Source of the DNA: an uncultured SAR324 cluster bacterium
GTDB lineage: Bacteria > SAR324 > NAC60-12
Assembly: GCA_902564345.1 (NCBI GenBank)
Contig: CACFAY010000011.1
Coordinates: forward strand, 1-37,146
Reading direction: 5' to 3'
DNA: 37,146 bases
The notes beneath the pieces were generated by a model. The model was not told where the DNA came from. It saw only the letters and a list, made by a program, of their open reading frames with translations, and searched no databases. The position numbers and the translations under genes are program-made. Positions 28,377 through 37,146 of the stretch are shown piece after piece (within the stretch, counting starts at the first letter, position 1; each line of letters opens with the position of its first letter).

Positions 28377-30415
28377 AAAAATATACCAAATCCTAATAAT
28401 ATTCGTGTCAAATCTTTTGCTTTATCCCATCGGTCTGTAACTGCTGAACGCTGGTTTGGATTTTCTGGAATACTAGTTTCCTCATAGCCATCTTGGTAAA
28501 CGACATAAAACGATGGCTGAAGAGAGAATTGGAAGTAGTAATTCTCCTTTCCTTGCCAGCCACCGTCAAGTACTGCAAAAAGTCCATATCCAATTGTAGA
28601 ATGATTATATTCAGTTGCGATTGAATCATAAGTCTCAGAATCACCTGAAATAGTTGCTACAGCCGCAGTATCTTTACCTTGATATTTTAATGTTGCATAT
28701 CCAAGGCCAACACCTGCACCATAAAAAATTCCATCTGAAATCCCCCATAAAAGAGACTCATCAACAAACCATCTCAAGGTCGCAGAAAATAATGATCTGT
28801 TTATTTCCAAGGTGTTACCTGAGCCACTTGCAGCAATACTCTGCATTTCAGTACTTTCTTCTGTCAAGCGTAATGCTTTGAATGCACTATTTACCTGTGA
28901 GCCTGTCAGCTCCACCGAATAGTGTAACTGTAAATCATAGTCCAGATTGTAGTCATAAAATGTAACTATACCGTTAAGACCAGTAAACGACATCCCCAGT
29001 CCAAGGCCACGATATTCTGAAATTCTCCATTGTGATCCCTCCCTAGTTTTGTCTTCTTTTTCCTCTTCAGTCTTTATAATGCTTGCATAATTATCAATTT
29101 CTTCTGCAGATGTTTCTTCTTGCTTTTTAAATTTTGATAAGGAGAAATTTTTTAGTCCTTCTTTAATATTAACCAAAACTTTTTCTTTTTTCTTTGATCC
29201 TGCCGGATCCATGACAGAAACATTTGCAATTGGTCCTTTCAATCTTCTTTCAGCGTCATCCTGAAACCAGAATTTTTTTTGAGTGTAAACCAGAATATGG
29301 GTTGCTCCTTTAGGAAAAATTGTGTTTTCAGGGAATTTATACCTTAATTCTGGCCTTGCTTTACCTTCAGTTTTTACGTCAATTTCCTGATCCATTTGAG
29401 AGATTGTTGAAACCTGTATTTCTTTATCGGTCAAACCATCTTTAAATTTTTTTACTTCAATTTGAGCGAATGGTGGATGTTCTCCCAGACGTGTTTGCTC
29501 TCCCTTACCCCAAAAAAACAAAAAATGACTAAAATCTTCTTCAAACTTCGTACGTATTAATCTCAAGTTACCATTTATGAATCCGAGTGCAGAGGATTTT
29601 TTTTCTAGGATTAATCTCAAATTTTCAGTTTTTTTCTCTTCCTGCATTCCTTTTAGTTTAACGAACTTACCCTCACTCATTTGTCCTTCATTATTTCTTG
29701 TGAAGACAATTAAATGAGTTGCCTCTGGAGGTAAAAGAATATCAATTTCTTCAGTCAAAGCAGAGCCCCTCCATGGCGCCATAAATTGGACTCCCAGACT
29801 GCCAAGCCAAGAACGTTTTTCAATTACCATAACAGCCGGTTGAGTTCGTAGAACAGTATTCTGTCCTTCTCCCCAGTATACTGCATAGTGGGTAACGTCT
29901 CTTTCATCCCATGCTCGTGTTATTCGAATTTCTCCATGTACCCTGTTTCCCTCTTTTCCTGTTTGTTCAAAAATTATGTCCTGGGCTTTATTCTTTGGAA
30001 CACCTTTGTCAATCAACCTTAGACTATAAATCTCTGTTTCATTTCCAGATTCACTACGTGCATATAGTAAAAAATGAGTTGCACTTTGAGGAACACGTGT
30101 TTTATTGAACTGTAATCTGATTTTACTCCCAGGCCCTGCTAAAGGCAGTTTAGTAATTGGTCTAAACATTCCAAGTCGCTGATGAGGATTGTTCCCCCAA
30201 TAAATAACATAATCTTTGATTTTTGATGGATTTTTTTTTGGTACGGTAAAGATAAGGTCTCCCGTGAGTATTCCACCACGAGCATCATTATCAGTGAATA
30301 CTAGAGGTGGTTCTTTTTGAGCAAATAATGATCCATGAATAACCACACTAAATGTGAGAATTAGTACGATTTTTTTCTGGAAAGGAGGTAGCACTGATCC
30401 ATTTTTCCACCCCAT
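28373..30415 (-). CDS. Secreted protein with three repeats of a WG-type module and a C-terminal outer-membrane beta-barrel-like domain
   Basis: Signal KKIVLILTFSVVIHGSLFA; modules share yxxYWG/fxFWG and lPxxATHxLVYtR; C-terminus alternates aromatic/hydrophobic strands ending LLGFGIFF. Confidence 0.6.
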   Translation of the reverse strand: MGWKNGSVLPPFQKKIVLILTFSVVIHGSLFAQKEPPLVFTDNDARGGILTGDLIFTVPKKNPSKIKDYVIYWGNNPHQRLGMFRPITKLPLAGPGSKIRLQFNKTRVPQSATHFLLYARSESGNETEIYSLRLIDKGVPKNKAQDIIFEQTGKEGNRVHGEIRITRAWDERDVTHYAVYWGEGQNTVLRTQPAVMVIEKRSWLGSLGVQFMAPWRGSALTEEIDILLPPEATHLIVFTRNNEGQMSEGKFVKLKGMQEEKKTENLRLILEKKSSALGFINGNLRLIRTKFEEDFSHFLFFWGKGEQTRLGEHPPFAQIEVKKFKDGLTDKEIQVSTISQMDQEIDVKTEGKARPELRYKFPENTIFPKGATHILVYTQKKFWFQDDAERRLKGPIANVSVMDPAGSKKKEKVLVNIKEGLKNFSLSKFKKQEETSAEEIDNYASIIKTEEEKEDKTREGSQWRISEYRGLGLGMSFTGLNGIVTFYDYNLDYDLQLHYSVELTGSQVNSAFKALRLTEESTEMQSIAASGSGNTLEINRSLFSATLRWFVDESLLWGISDGIFYGAGVGLGYATLKYQGKDTAAVATISGDSETYDSIATEYNHSTIGYGLFAVLDGGWQGKENYYFQFSLQPSFYVVYQDGYEETSIPENPNQRSAVTDRWDKAKDLTRILLGFGIFF

Positions 30416-30447
30416 CCATAAGTCCGAGGCGGTATTGTTTTAGGTGT

Positions 30448-33400
30448 TTAAATTGCGGGTGGTTCTGAATGTGACAGGCTGGTAGGAATGCCACTGACAC
30501 TAAGTCTTACCCAATATCCCTGGCCTTTTTCTACTGTGCTGAATGTAGTGTAGCCAAGTTCTTCCAATTCATCAGCAATAGATGATTTAGGGGAATATGC
30601 AAGCCATTTGCTATTCTCGTCATCCCATGTCCAAATTGAATGAACTCTATCATATGAACCCATATAATCATAAGTTTCAGAAGTTGAATCACTTTGTGGT
30701 GGAGCGCATGCTACGACTAGCATTATCATTCCAGCAGAAAAAATCATCAATTGCCATGAGGAAATTTTCTGTGATTTTGAAATGCTGATTAACATTGTTT
30801 GTTTGAATCTGAACATTAAGCTTGCAGATGACAACAGTAACATTGCCATCACTAAAGCAAAACCATTAAATTGTCCTATTTGATTTCCGGAGACAATGAA
30901 GTCATCTTCCATAAAGTTAAGTCCTGAGGAAGGTCCATTTCCTCCTGAGTTATCTATAAATCCCAAAGTATTGGAATCATCTTCTTTTGTTTTGTCAAAA
31001 TTTCCAGCCTGAGTTATTTCCACAACCGTGATCTCTTTAGATGTTCCAAGTAAATTCCATTCAGAAGTCATGCTGCTCAATTGGGGTAAAGCAGAATATC
31101 CTCCATAATCGGCAATTTCAAAATTTGTAGGATTTGCAGGAGAATTCAGTTCAATCCAGAATCCTTCCCCAGCTTCAATGTTAGAGCTTAATTCAGAATA
31201 TCCTTTTTCTATATATATAGTACTTTCTTCACCACTTGTATAAAACTGCCATGCGCCATTTCGTCTTACCCAAACAGTTTTATAATCCCTGAAAAAGCTT
31301 CCAAAACTTGCTGGTGCAATTGATGAATATGCAGGAAGTGCGACAAGATTGCGAGATCCGTTCAATGCAACTGAAGCGGGGGTACTGTTTACATTTAATG
31401 TTTGACTTAAGGAAGATGGCAAATCATCTCCAATTCGGTATTGAGCAGTCCCCTGAGACAAACTTACGGAAGTTATATTGTCATATTCATTTGAAACTAA
31501 GAGGGATGCGTCTGATGATGTAGACTGGACAAATACTGGTTTTCCTAAAGATGTGTCAACTCCAACCCAAGTTCCAGTCACTGAGTATTCTGATAAAACT
31601 CCTGTACGTTGAGAAGTCCTGATAGTAGACCTGCTTCTAGACTGAGTCCTTGAATTGTTAGATGTATTTAAAGGTATCGTGAGGGTTATTTTATCAGCTT
31701 CCTGACTTACAGTACCTCCGGCACCTACTTCAGGTAAAACGTATTTTTCATTAGTTGAAACAGTCGTTAATACGGGATACATCAGGCCCTCATTGTTCAT
31801 GCTAACAGTGCTAGTGATACTCTCATCAGGGGCAAATGTGGATGTAATTTCTCGATCACTATTTACTGTTATGGTCGAACCTGTTGCCGCCTCCAAAGTA
31901 CTATCAGATATACCAGAACCCTGTACCTGAACGGAAGTATTTGAGTTAGTTATTGTACTGGTTATGCTACGGCTTACTCCATCATCAGCTGTCGCTGCTG
32001 AAATAGTGCTTACCACCATTCCACTCTTAACTTGGAGATCCATATTCGTAGATGAACTGAAAGTAGATAATACTGGTAAGGAATTTACAGGCAAAGTTTC
32101 GTAACTGGTAGAAGATGTACCATCAGTACCAATACTCGCTCCAAGAGTTCCACCTGTAACAGCCATGTTGGCAGTCACTCCATTACTAGTACTTATGGAA
32201 ACTGATAGTCCTGAATCTGTGCTTAAGCTTGATGTGGTGGTTGCTGAAGCTTCATCCACGTTGGATGTTGTTCTTCCAGAACCTCCACTGAGAGTAATTT
32301 CAATAACTGCTGAACCATCTGGACTTATTAAACTGGTAACCTGGGAGCTTATACCCGTCGATTCATCAGTTGTAGCCGGCTGAGAAATTTCAGAAATTCC
32401 ACTATCACTAATTACTACTTCTGATCCTTTAGGTGCTTTAACATTTGGTCCTGCTCCAGAGGAATCAACACCAACTGTGACCTCACCAACTGAACTAATA
32501 TTTGTAGAGAGTTGTGATCCCGTAGAAAGCGTCTGTAAGATGCTGATTGAAGCATCATCGTTCATATTAAAATCTGCACCCAGAGGAACATTTACTTTAG
32601 ACTCAGTTCCATCTTCAGTTTTAACTGTGCTGTAACCAGTACCATCGGTTTTCATGTCAATATTAAGTTCCGTCTCCCCTGATACAAGCTTATGGGCTTG
32701 AGCAACTTCTGGATCTGTAGAAGTAACATTTTCAAGAGTACTACCCTCAGGATATTTTGGTACAATTGCGCCAGTAACATTTGCTACAGCATTAATTTCA
32801 ACGATTGGCATGACCGTAACGGAAGTAGATCCGTATGCTGCAATCAGGTCATCATCAACGACTTCGAGACTAAACAGAAGAATAGTAACTTCAGAAATAT
32901 CTGGAGCAGAGAAATATGATATACTTTCACTTTCCCTTTCAATTGTAATATCAGTTCGCTGGCCAACATAATTCCATTTATATGAAACGATACGTCCAGT
33001 TGGGTCAGGGTCATAAGAAGCCGAACCGTCAAGAATCACTCTTGTCTTTTCATTTATTTTCTGGTCTTCACCAATTTGTACTATTGGACTGAGACCTTTC
33101 TGCAGGTCATCGTTGATATTGGTAAAAGTATATTTAAAAGCATGCAACCTGTTTGCTGAAGTGGAAGCGTAATTAGTGTCATCTGACTCCGTATAACCAA
33201 TAATTCGTACACTTACATCACCATCGACAACCGAATCATCCTCACCGGTAATGGTTACTTCCTGACTGCGGTTCCAATTAGCTGGAGTGAAAGTTAAAGA
33301 ATATTGATCAAGTGTTGCTTCCGTTAAGTCAGAGCTACTTAATACCACCTGTACATCACTTGATGGTCTGCTAAGGAGTTTAACTTCCATATTAGCAGTT

Positions 33401-36400
33401 TTTCGTTCACCTTCTGCCTCTGAAAGTAACCAGTTTGCACTTGTAACATATCTGTAAACACCATGAATATTATAGCCATAGGCACCTGTTTCTATAAATC
33501 CTATGCAGTTCTGAAGACATTCAACTCCTCCAGATGTACTAATTGAACCAATTGTATCTGTTGATGTAGTAAGTGTTATGTTCGAAACAGTACTTTCATC
33601 AGTCATACTAAGATCAGGTTCTCCATCAATTTCAATTATAGCAATCTCATTATTATTGTCCGATGTTATTAGAGTATCATCAAGCATCATCACGGCATCT
33701 GCGCTAAATATAGATGTTTGATTACTGGCGAATTTAATGCTTCCTCCTGCACTTTGCAGCAAGCCATTACTCATAATTAAAGCACTTTTCAATATTAAAT
33801 CAGCTTCTCCTGTTGAAATTCCCTCAGTGCTTTCATCAATTATTAAGCTTTCCTCCACTGTGAGATCGCTTTCTGCGCTTCCCAGAGTAAGGATAAATCC
33901 ATTTAAATCAAGCAATGCTATATTTAAAGGTTGATCGCTAGTCAAAGTTGTATCTTTTCCTAATTTCAAATTTGTTTGATAAAATACATAGGTTCCACCT
34001 AATTTGAAAAGAGAACTCCCAGTAACCCAAGTACTACCAGTGAAATCTATTGTGCCTGTTCCAGTCAACTCACCGCCACCAAGAAAGGAAAGTGTACCAC
34101 CAGTAGATGTAACTCCACCAGCACTAATATTCAGAGTAGAAAGCATTGTTATATCTGCATCTCCTGTAACTATAAACTCGTTTGGATTATCCACAATTAC
34201 AGCAGAAGAAATTTGCAGGTCTGTATTTGAATCAGCAAGGGTAAGTGTAAAGTCATTGAGTTCCAACTTATCAAATTCAATAGCTGTTTCACTAGCTATT
34301 GTGGTGTTATCATTCAGACTCAAAGTGGCAGATGAACTATCTAGGCTGCCACCAGTTTTTGTATAGTTACCACCAAGGCTAAAAATACTTTCTGCAAGAT
34401 TAAACTCAAATGATTCGGACTGAACTGTAGTATTTGTAAAACGAACTGTTCCCTCTGTTGACTCAAGCTTACCTTCGTTAAGGTTAACATTGCCTCCAAC
34501 ACTAAAGTCTGCATCCCCAGTATTGAGATGAACGTTCGCCTCCACTAATGAAAAATCCCCGCTGACTGCCAAATCGCTTGTGGCTGATCCCAGCTCAAGA
34601 GTATTATCTCCAAGATTAATCGATTTAACCGAAATTTCAGAATTACTGGTTATTTCCATGTCAGCTAATATTGTAGTTTCAGCGTCTAAGGTTTGCAGAA
34701 TCCCTCCCGTTTTAAAAATATCCCCACCTAACTCTAATTGAGCGTTATTTAGTCTCAGCAGACCTCCGGTCTGATTTATACCACCTGTAAATTTCAGGGA
34801 GGCATTATCTGAGATAATTCCACCATCGTCCACACTTAAAAGTCCTTTTAGATTTAAATCTGCTGAATTTGCAAAAATTTGTTCATCTGCTTGATCAAAG
34901 TTAATTGGCCCTCCGATTGTAAGCCCAGTTGTTTTAGAACCAAGAGTTAGAGTATTGTCATTCAACGCAATACCTAGTAGATACGATAAAGTATCGCTGG
35001 TTAACGTAAGGTTATCTGTAAGTTCCAAAATCGTTCCGTTTTCTGTGGAGGTCAAAGTACCACCAGATTTAAAATAATCGCCACCAAGTTTAAGAAAACT
35101 TGAAGTAACGTCCAGTTCACCTCCGGATTGGTTACCTCCTTTTTCAAGGGAAACAAATCCTCCTGTTGATGAGATTGCGCCATCTTCTATGTTAAGAATT
35201 TCCTCAAGAGTAATATCTGCCAAGCCTGAACTTAAATGTTCATTTGAATTGTTGAAGGTCATGTTGTCGGACACCGTCACATCACTATCTGCTGATCCCA
35301 GAGCAAGAATATGATCATTCAATATAAGTGTTTTAATCTCGATCTCTGTGTCGCTTGTATAAGTGGTATCGTCAGTCAGGTTCCATACCATATTTTCAAG
35401 ATTCATTGAGCCTCCTGCTTTTGATAAGGTCCCCTGTGTGTACCAGTGATTATCTTTTAACTCCAGTATTTTCCCTGCAGTCACTTGTATCTCGCTGTTA
35501 TTCCACCTGCCAATTGAAGATTTAATTTTAGTATCCTCTTGTGCATCAATTAAATTGCTTTCTTTGAAGTCAAAACTCCCACTGATTTGAGAATTTGATG
35601 AATCTAAGACCAGCTGACTATCATTTTCAAAAGTTAGTGTCCCGCCAAATAAGAGTTCTCCTTCTTCTCCACTTACTGTCATGGATTTTTGCTGAGGAAC
35701 TGAAATTGAGTTGGATATGTTGAGTAGAGTGTTGTCAGCCAACTGAAGATTTGAACTACCCTCGTGATCAAGATTTTCAACTAAGATTGTTGATGAATCG
35801 TGTATAATTTGGTCTCCAGAACATACAGAATTTTGATTCTGGGTTATTTGCAGTACTGCAGTAAGCACGTTTTGATCAATGTGGAGATGAGAAATTGATG
35901 TTGCATTATCTGCTAGCTTAAGTATTCCTCCATTCTGGTTCAGACTGATTGAATTATTTTCCAGACTTGAAAAATAACCACCGCCCTGCAGAGCAAGTTC
36001 AAGGTTGTTGATCTCAAGCTTATTTTCACCTTTGTAGGTAAGAATTCTTTCAGGAGCAATATATATCACTGAATTTGCAAGGTGACTAATATCTCCATCA
36101 ATTGTAGAATTATCTAAGACACACATTGTACCACCCATCAAATTTATATTTGCAGTAAGGTGACCTTTGAAATCCATTGTACCAGTCAAATTAAATGTGA
36201 GCCCACCAACAACTTCGAATATTGCGCTGTCTGTCATAGCAATTTGATTTTTAAAAGACAGTTCAATTTCTTCCTGCACCTTTGCAGTTATATTATTTAG
36301 TGTTAGTAAGGCATCTTGATTGTCCTGTAGAAGCTCAGTAATAAATACTAGACCTCTACTTCCTTCAGTTGAAAGAGTTGCTGCCGAGCTAACTATTAGA

Positions 36401-37146
36401 TTTTCAATATTAAATACGTACTGTTCGCTGTCAAAAATAAGTTTTAAGTCAGCACCAAGATTCAGGTTTGTAACTTTTGCTCCAGCACTTTTAACTTGTA
36501 TTCCTTTTCCTGATGAGCTGTCTGCTTGCACCATTACAAGCGCAACTGTAATGTCATCAGCAAAAATAATTGCTCCTTCAGAATTACTTAGGAGAACAGC
36601 GTTGGAATTCAGCATAGTTCCTTTGCCGAGAAAAGAAAGCTGGTACGAATTGATATCGATGACATCACCTAAATATGTCAAAGTCATTTCTGAGGCAACA
36701 TCAATATTAGAATCACCTGAAATTTTGATGTTTGAACCAATATTTGTATTATAATCAATATCGAGTAGGCCTCCTGATGCTAGTTCAAGTGTTCCATCAA
36801 TCAAGCTGTGATATTGAATTTGAGAGCTTACATTTGGTGGACTAAACTTAATAGTACCTCCAACTTTCAGGGTATCAGAAAGGCTTAAGGATCCTCCGTC
36901 AGTTCCTTTAATTTCAAGTTCTAAGTCAGATGGAACTTCAAAAGACTGTGTTACACTTAAAGTCTTACTACTGTCTAAATCCATTCTGGCATTTTTGCTG
37001 AGCACGATCTCTGTTGCAATCGTAGTATCCTGATCTAAATCAATCAATCCATCATTGAATATCAATTTCCCGCCACTAATAATATTATTCTCAGCATTCA
37101 GTTTCAGAACTCCTGATAGAGTAATGTTGTCATTTATATCAATAGT
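30448..37146 (-). CDS. Giant surface protein: tandem beta-solenoid-like repeats, Calx-beta-like and PKD-like domains, Ser/Thr-rich region; N-terminus outside window
   Basis: Frame open to 37146 (TIDINDNITLSGVLKLNAENNIISGGKLIFNDG...); track start at 37065 is an internal TTG. Repeats LGSxxSDLxV...GxADl...STGG...LGGxYxKtGG; PKD-like VILDGSASYDPDPTGRIVSYKWNY. Confidence 0.8.
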   Translation of the reverse strand, partial: TIDINDNITLSGVLKLNAENNIISGGKLIFNDGLIDLDQDTTIATEIVLSKNARMDLDSSKTLSVTQSFEVPSDLELEIKGTDGGSLSLSDTLKVGGTIKFSPPNVSSQIQYHSLIDGTLELASGGLLDIDYNTNIGSNIKISGDSNIDVASEMTLTYLGDVIDINSYQLSFLGKGTMLNSNAVLLSNSEGAIIFADDITVALVMVQADSSSGKGIQVKSAGAKVTNLNLGADLKLIFDSEQYVFNIENLIVSSAATLSTEGSRGLVFITELLQDNQDALLTLNNITAKVQEEIELSFKNQIAMTDSAIFEVVGGLTFNLTGTMDFKGHLTANINLMGGTMCVLDNSTIDGDISHLANSVIYIAPERILTYKGENKLEINNLELALQGGGYFSSLENNSISLNQNGGILKLADNATSISHLHIDQNVLTAVLQITQNQNSVCSGDQIIHDSSTILVENLDHEGSSNLQLADNTLLNISNSISVPQQKSMTVSGEEGELLFGGTLTFENDSQLVLDSSNSQISGSFDFKESNLIDAQEDTKIKSSIGRWNNSEIQVTAGKILELKDNHWYTQGTLSKAGGSMNLENMVWNLTDDTTYTSDTEIEIKTLILNDHILALGSADSDVTVSDNMTFNNSNEHLSSGLADITLEEILNIEDGAISSTGGFVSLEKGGNQSGGELDVTSSFLKLGGDYFKSGGTLTSTENGTILELTDNLTLTSDTLSYLLGIALNDNTLTLGSKTTGLTIGGPINFDQADEQIFANSADLNLKGLLSVDDGGIISDNASLKFTGGINQTGGLLRLNNAQLELGGDIFKTGGILQTLDAETTILADMEITSNSEISVKSINLGDNTLELGSATSDLAVSGDFSLVEANVHLNTGDADFSVGGNVNLNEGKLESTEGTVRFTNTTVQSESFEFNLAESIFSLGGNYTKTGGSLDSSSATLSLNDNTTIASETAIEFDKLELNDFTLTLADSNTDLQISSAVIVDNPNEFIVTGDADITMLSTLNISAGGVTSTGGTLSFLGGGELTGTGTIDFTGSTWVTGSSLFKLGGTYVFYQTNLKLGKDTTLTSDQPLNIALLDLNGFILTLGSAESDLTVEESLIIDESTEGISTGEADLILKSALIMSNGLLQSAGGSIKFASNQTSIFSADAVMMLDDTLITSDNNNEIAIIEIDGEPDLSMTDESTVSNITLTTSTDTIGSISTSGGVECLQNCIGFIETGAYGYNIHGVYRYVTSANWLLSEAEGERKTANMEVKLLSRPSSDVQVVLSSSDLTEATLDQYSLTFTPANWNRSQEVTITGEDDSVVDGDVSVRIIGYTESDDTNYASTSANRLHAFKYTFTNINDDLQKGLSPIVQIGEDQKINEKTRVILDGSASYDPDPTGRIVSYKWNYVGQRTDITIERESESISYFSAPDISEVTILLFSLEVVDDDLIAAYGSTSVTVMPIVEINAVANVTGAIVPKYPEGSTLENVTSTDPEVAQAHKLVSGETELNIDMKTDGTGYSTVKTEDGTESKVNVPLGADFNMNDDASISILQTLSTGSQLSTNISSVGEVTVGVDSSGAGPNVKAPKGSEVVISDSGISEISQPATTDESTGISSQVTSLISPDGSAVIEITLSGGSGRTTSNVDEASATTTSSLSTDSGLSVSISTSNGVTANMAVTGGTLGASIGTDGTSSTSYETLPVNSLPVLSTFSSSTNMDLQVKSGMVVSTISAATADDGVSRSITSTITNSNTSVQVQGSGISDSTLEAATGSTITVNSDREITSTFAPDESITSTVSMNNEGLMYPVLTTVSTNEKYVLPEVGAGGTVSQEADKITLTIPLNTSNNSRTQSRSRSTIRTSQRTGVLSEYSVTGTWVGVDTSLGKPVFVQSTSSDASLLVSNEYDNITSVSLSQGTAQYRIGDDLPSSLSQTLNVNSTPASVALNGSRNLVALPAYSSIAPASFGSFFRDYKTVWVRRNGAWQFYTSGEESTIYIEKGYSELSSNIEAGEGFWIELNSPANPTNFEIADYGGYSALPQLSSMTSEWNLLGTSKEITVVEITQAGNFDKTKEDDSNTLGFIDNSGGNGPSSGLNFMEDDFIVSGNQIGQFNGFALVMAMLLLSSASLMFRFKQTMLISISKSQKISSWQLMIFSAGMIMLVVACAPPQSDSTSETYDYMGSYDRVHSIWTWDDENSKWLAYSPKSSIADELEELGYTTFSTVEKGQGYWVRLSVSGIPTSLSHSEPPAI
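33700..35400 (-). repeat. Tandem coding repeats, period about 350-360 bp (about 118 aa)
   Basis: LGSADSD, LGSKTTG, LGSATSD, LADSNTD, LGSAESD motifs recur near 35290, 34935, 34580, 34222 and 33873. Confidence 0.7.

Noticed and set aside
34004-36754. Antisense ORFs (34004-34366, 36320-36754) opposite the giant protein
   Set aside because: Open antisense frames arise from the biased Ser/Thr/Leu repeat composition; no independent support.
37063-37065. Start codon of the 2205-aa ORF
   Set aside because: It is an internal TTG; the frame is open through to 37146, so the real start is outside the window.
1-37146. CRISPR array, rRNA, complete transposase or integrase
   Set aside because: No direct-repeat/spacer array, no rRNA-like sequence and no integrase/transposase motifs were seen.
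1-37146. Selenoprotein gene with in-frame TGA, prompted by selC
   Set aside because: No CDS in the window obviously continues across a TGA with a conserved downstream frame; not exhaustively tested.

Overview
AT-rich bacterial chromosomal segment, probably from a marine heterotrophic proteobacterium-like organism (taxonomy not provable from the window). It carries: (i) a fructoselysine-type PfkB kinase + SIS deglycase pair and an FMN alpha-hydroxy-acid dehydrogenase; (ii) a 4.1-8.5 kb accessory block with a cupredoxin-like lipoprotein, MORN-repeat secreted proteins sharing one signal-peptide cassette, and a hydroxyacid-oxoacid transhydrogenase-type Fe-ADH; (iii) a tRNA-Sec gene (selC, minus strand) at the right edge of that block, with a degenerate direct copy of its 3' end at the left edge; (iv) a lapA-like gene with an apparent homopolymer frameshift; (v) an ALDH7-type dehydrogenase and a PotD/A/B/C-type ABC operon, convergent with a DMSP-lyase-like cupin; (vi) nfeD/slipin, coaE, bactofilin, ccmH, a HAD/degenerate-kinase fusion and an undecaprenyl-phosphate sugar transferase; (vii) a metzincin lipoprotein, ilvE and two untracked 49-aa membrane ORFs; (viii) a surface-protein locus with a giant (>2200 aa, cut by the window edge) repeat protein whose C-terminus looks like a sorting tail fused in frame to a lipoprotein. 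The items I rate highest are the selC-associated block, the shared-leader MORN cassette, the DMSP-lyase-like/Pot neighbourhood and the giant protein's double C-terminus. All family calls come from reading motifs; no database search was run.
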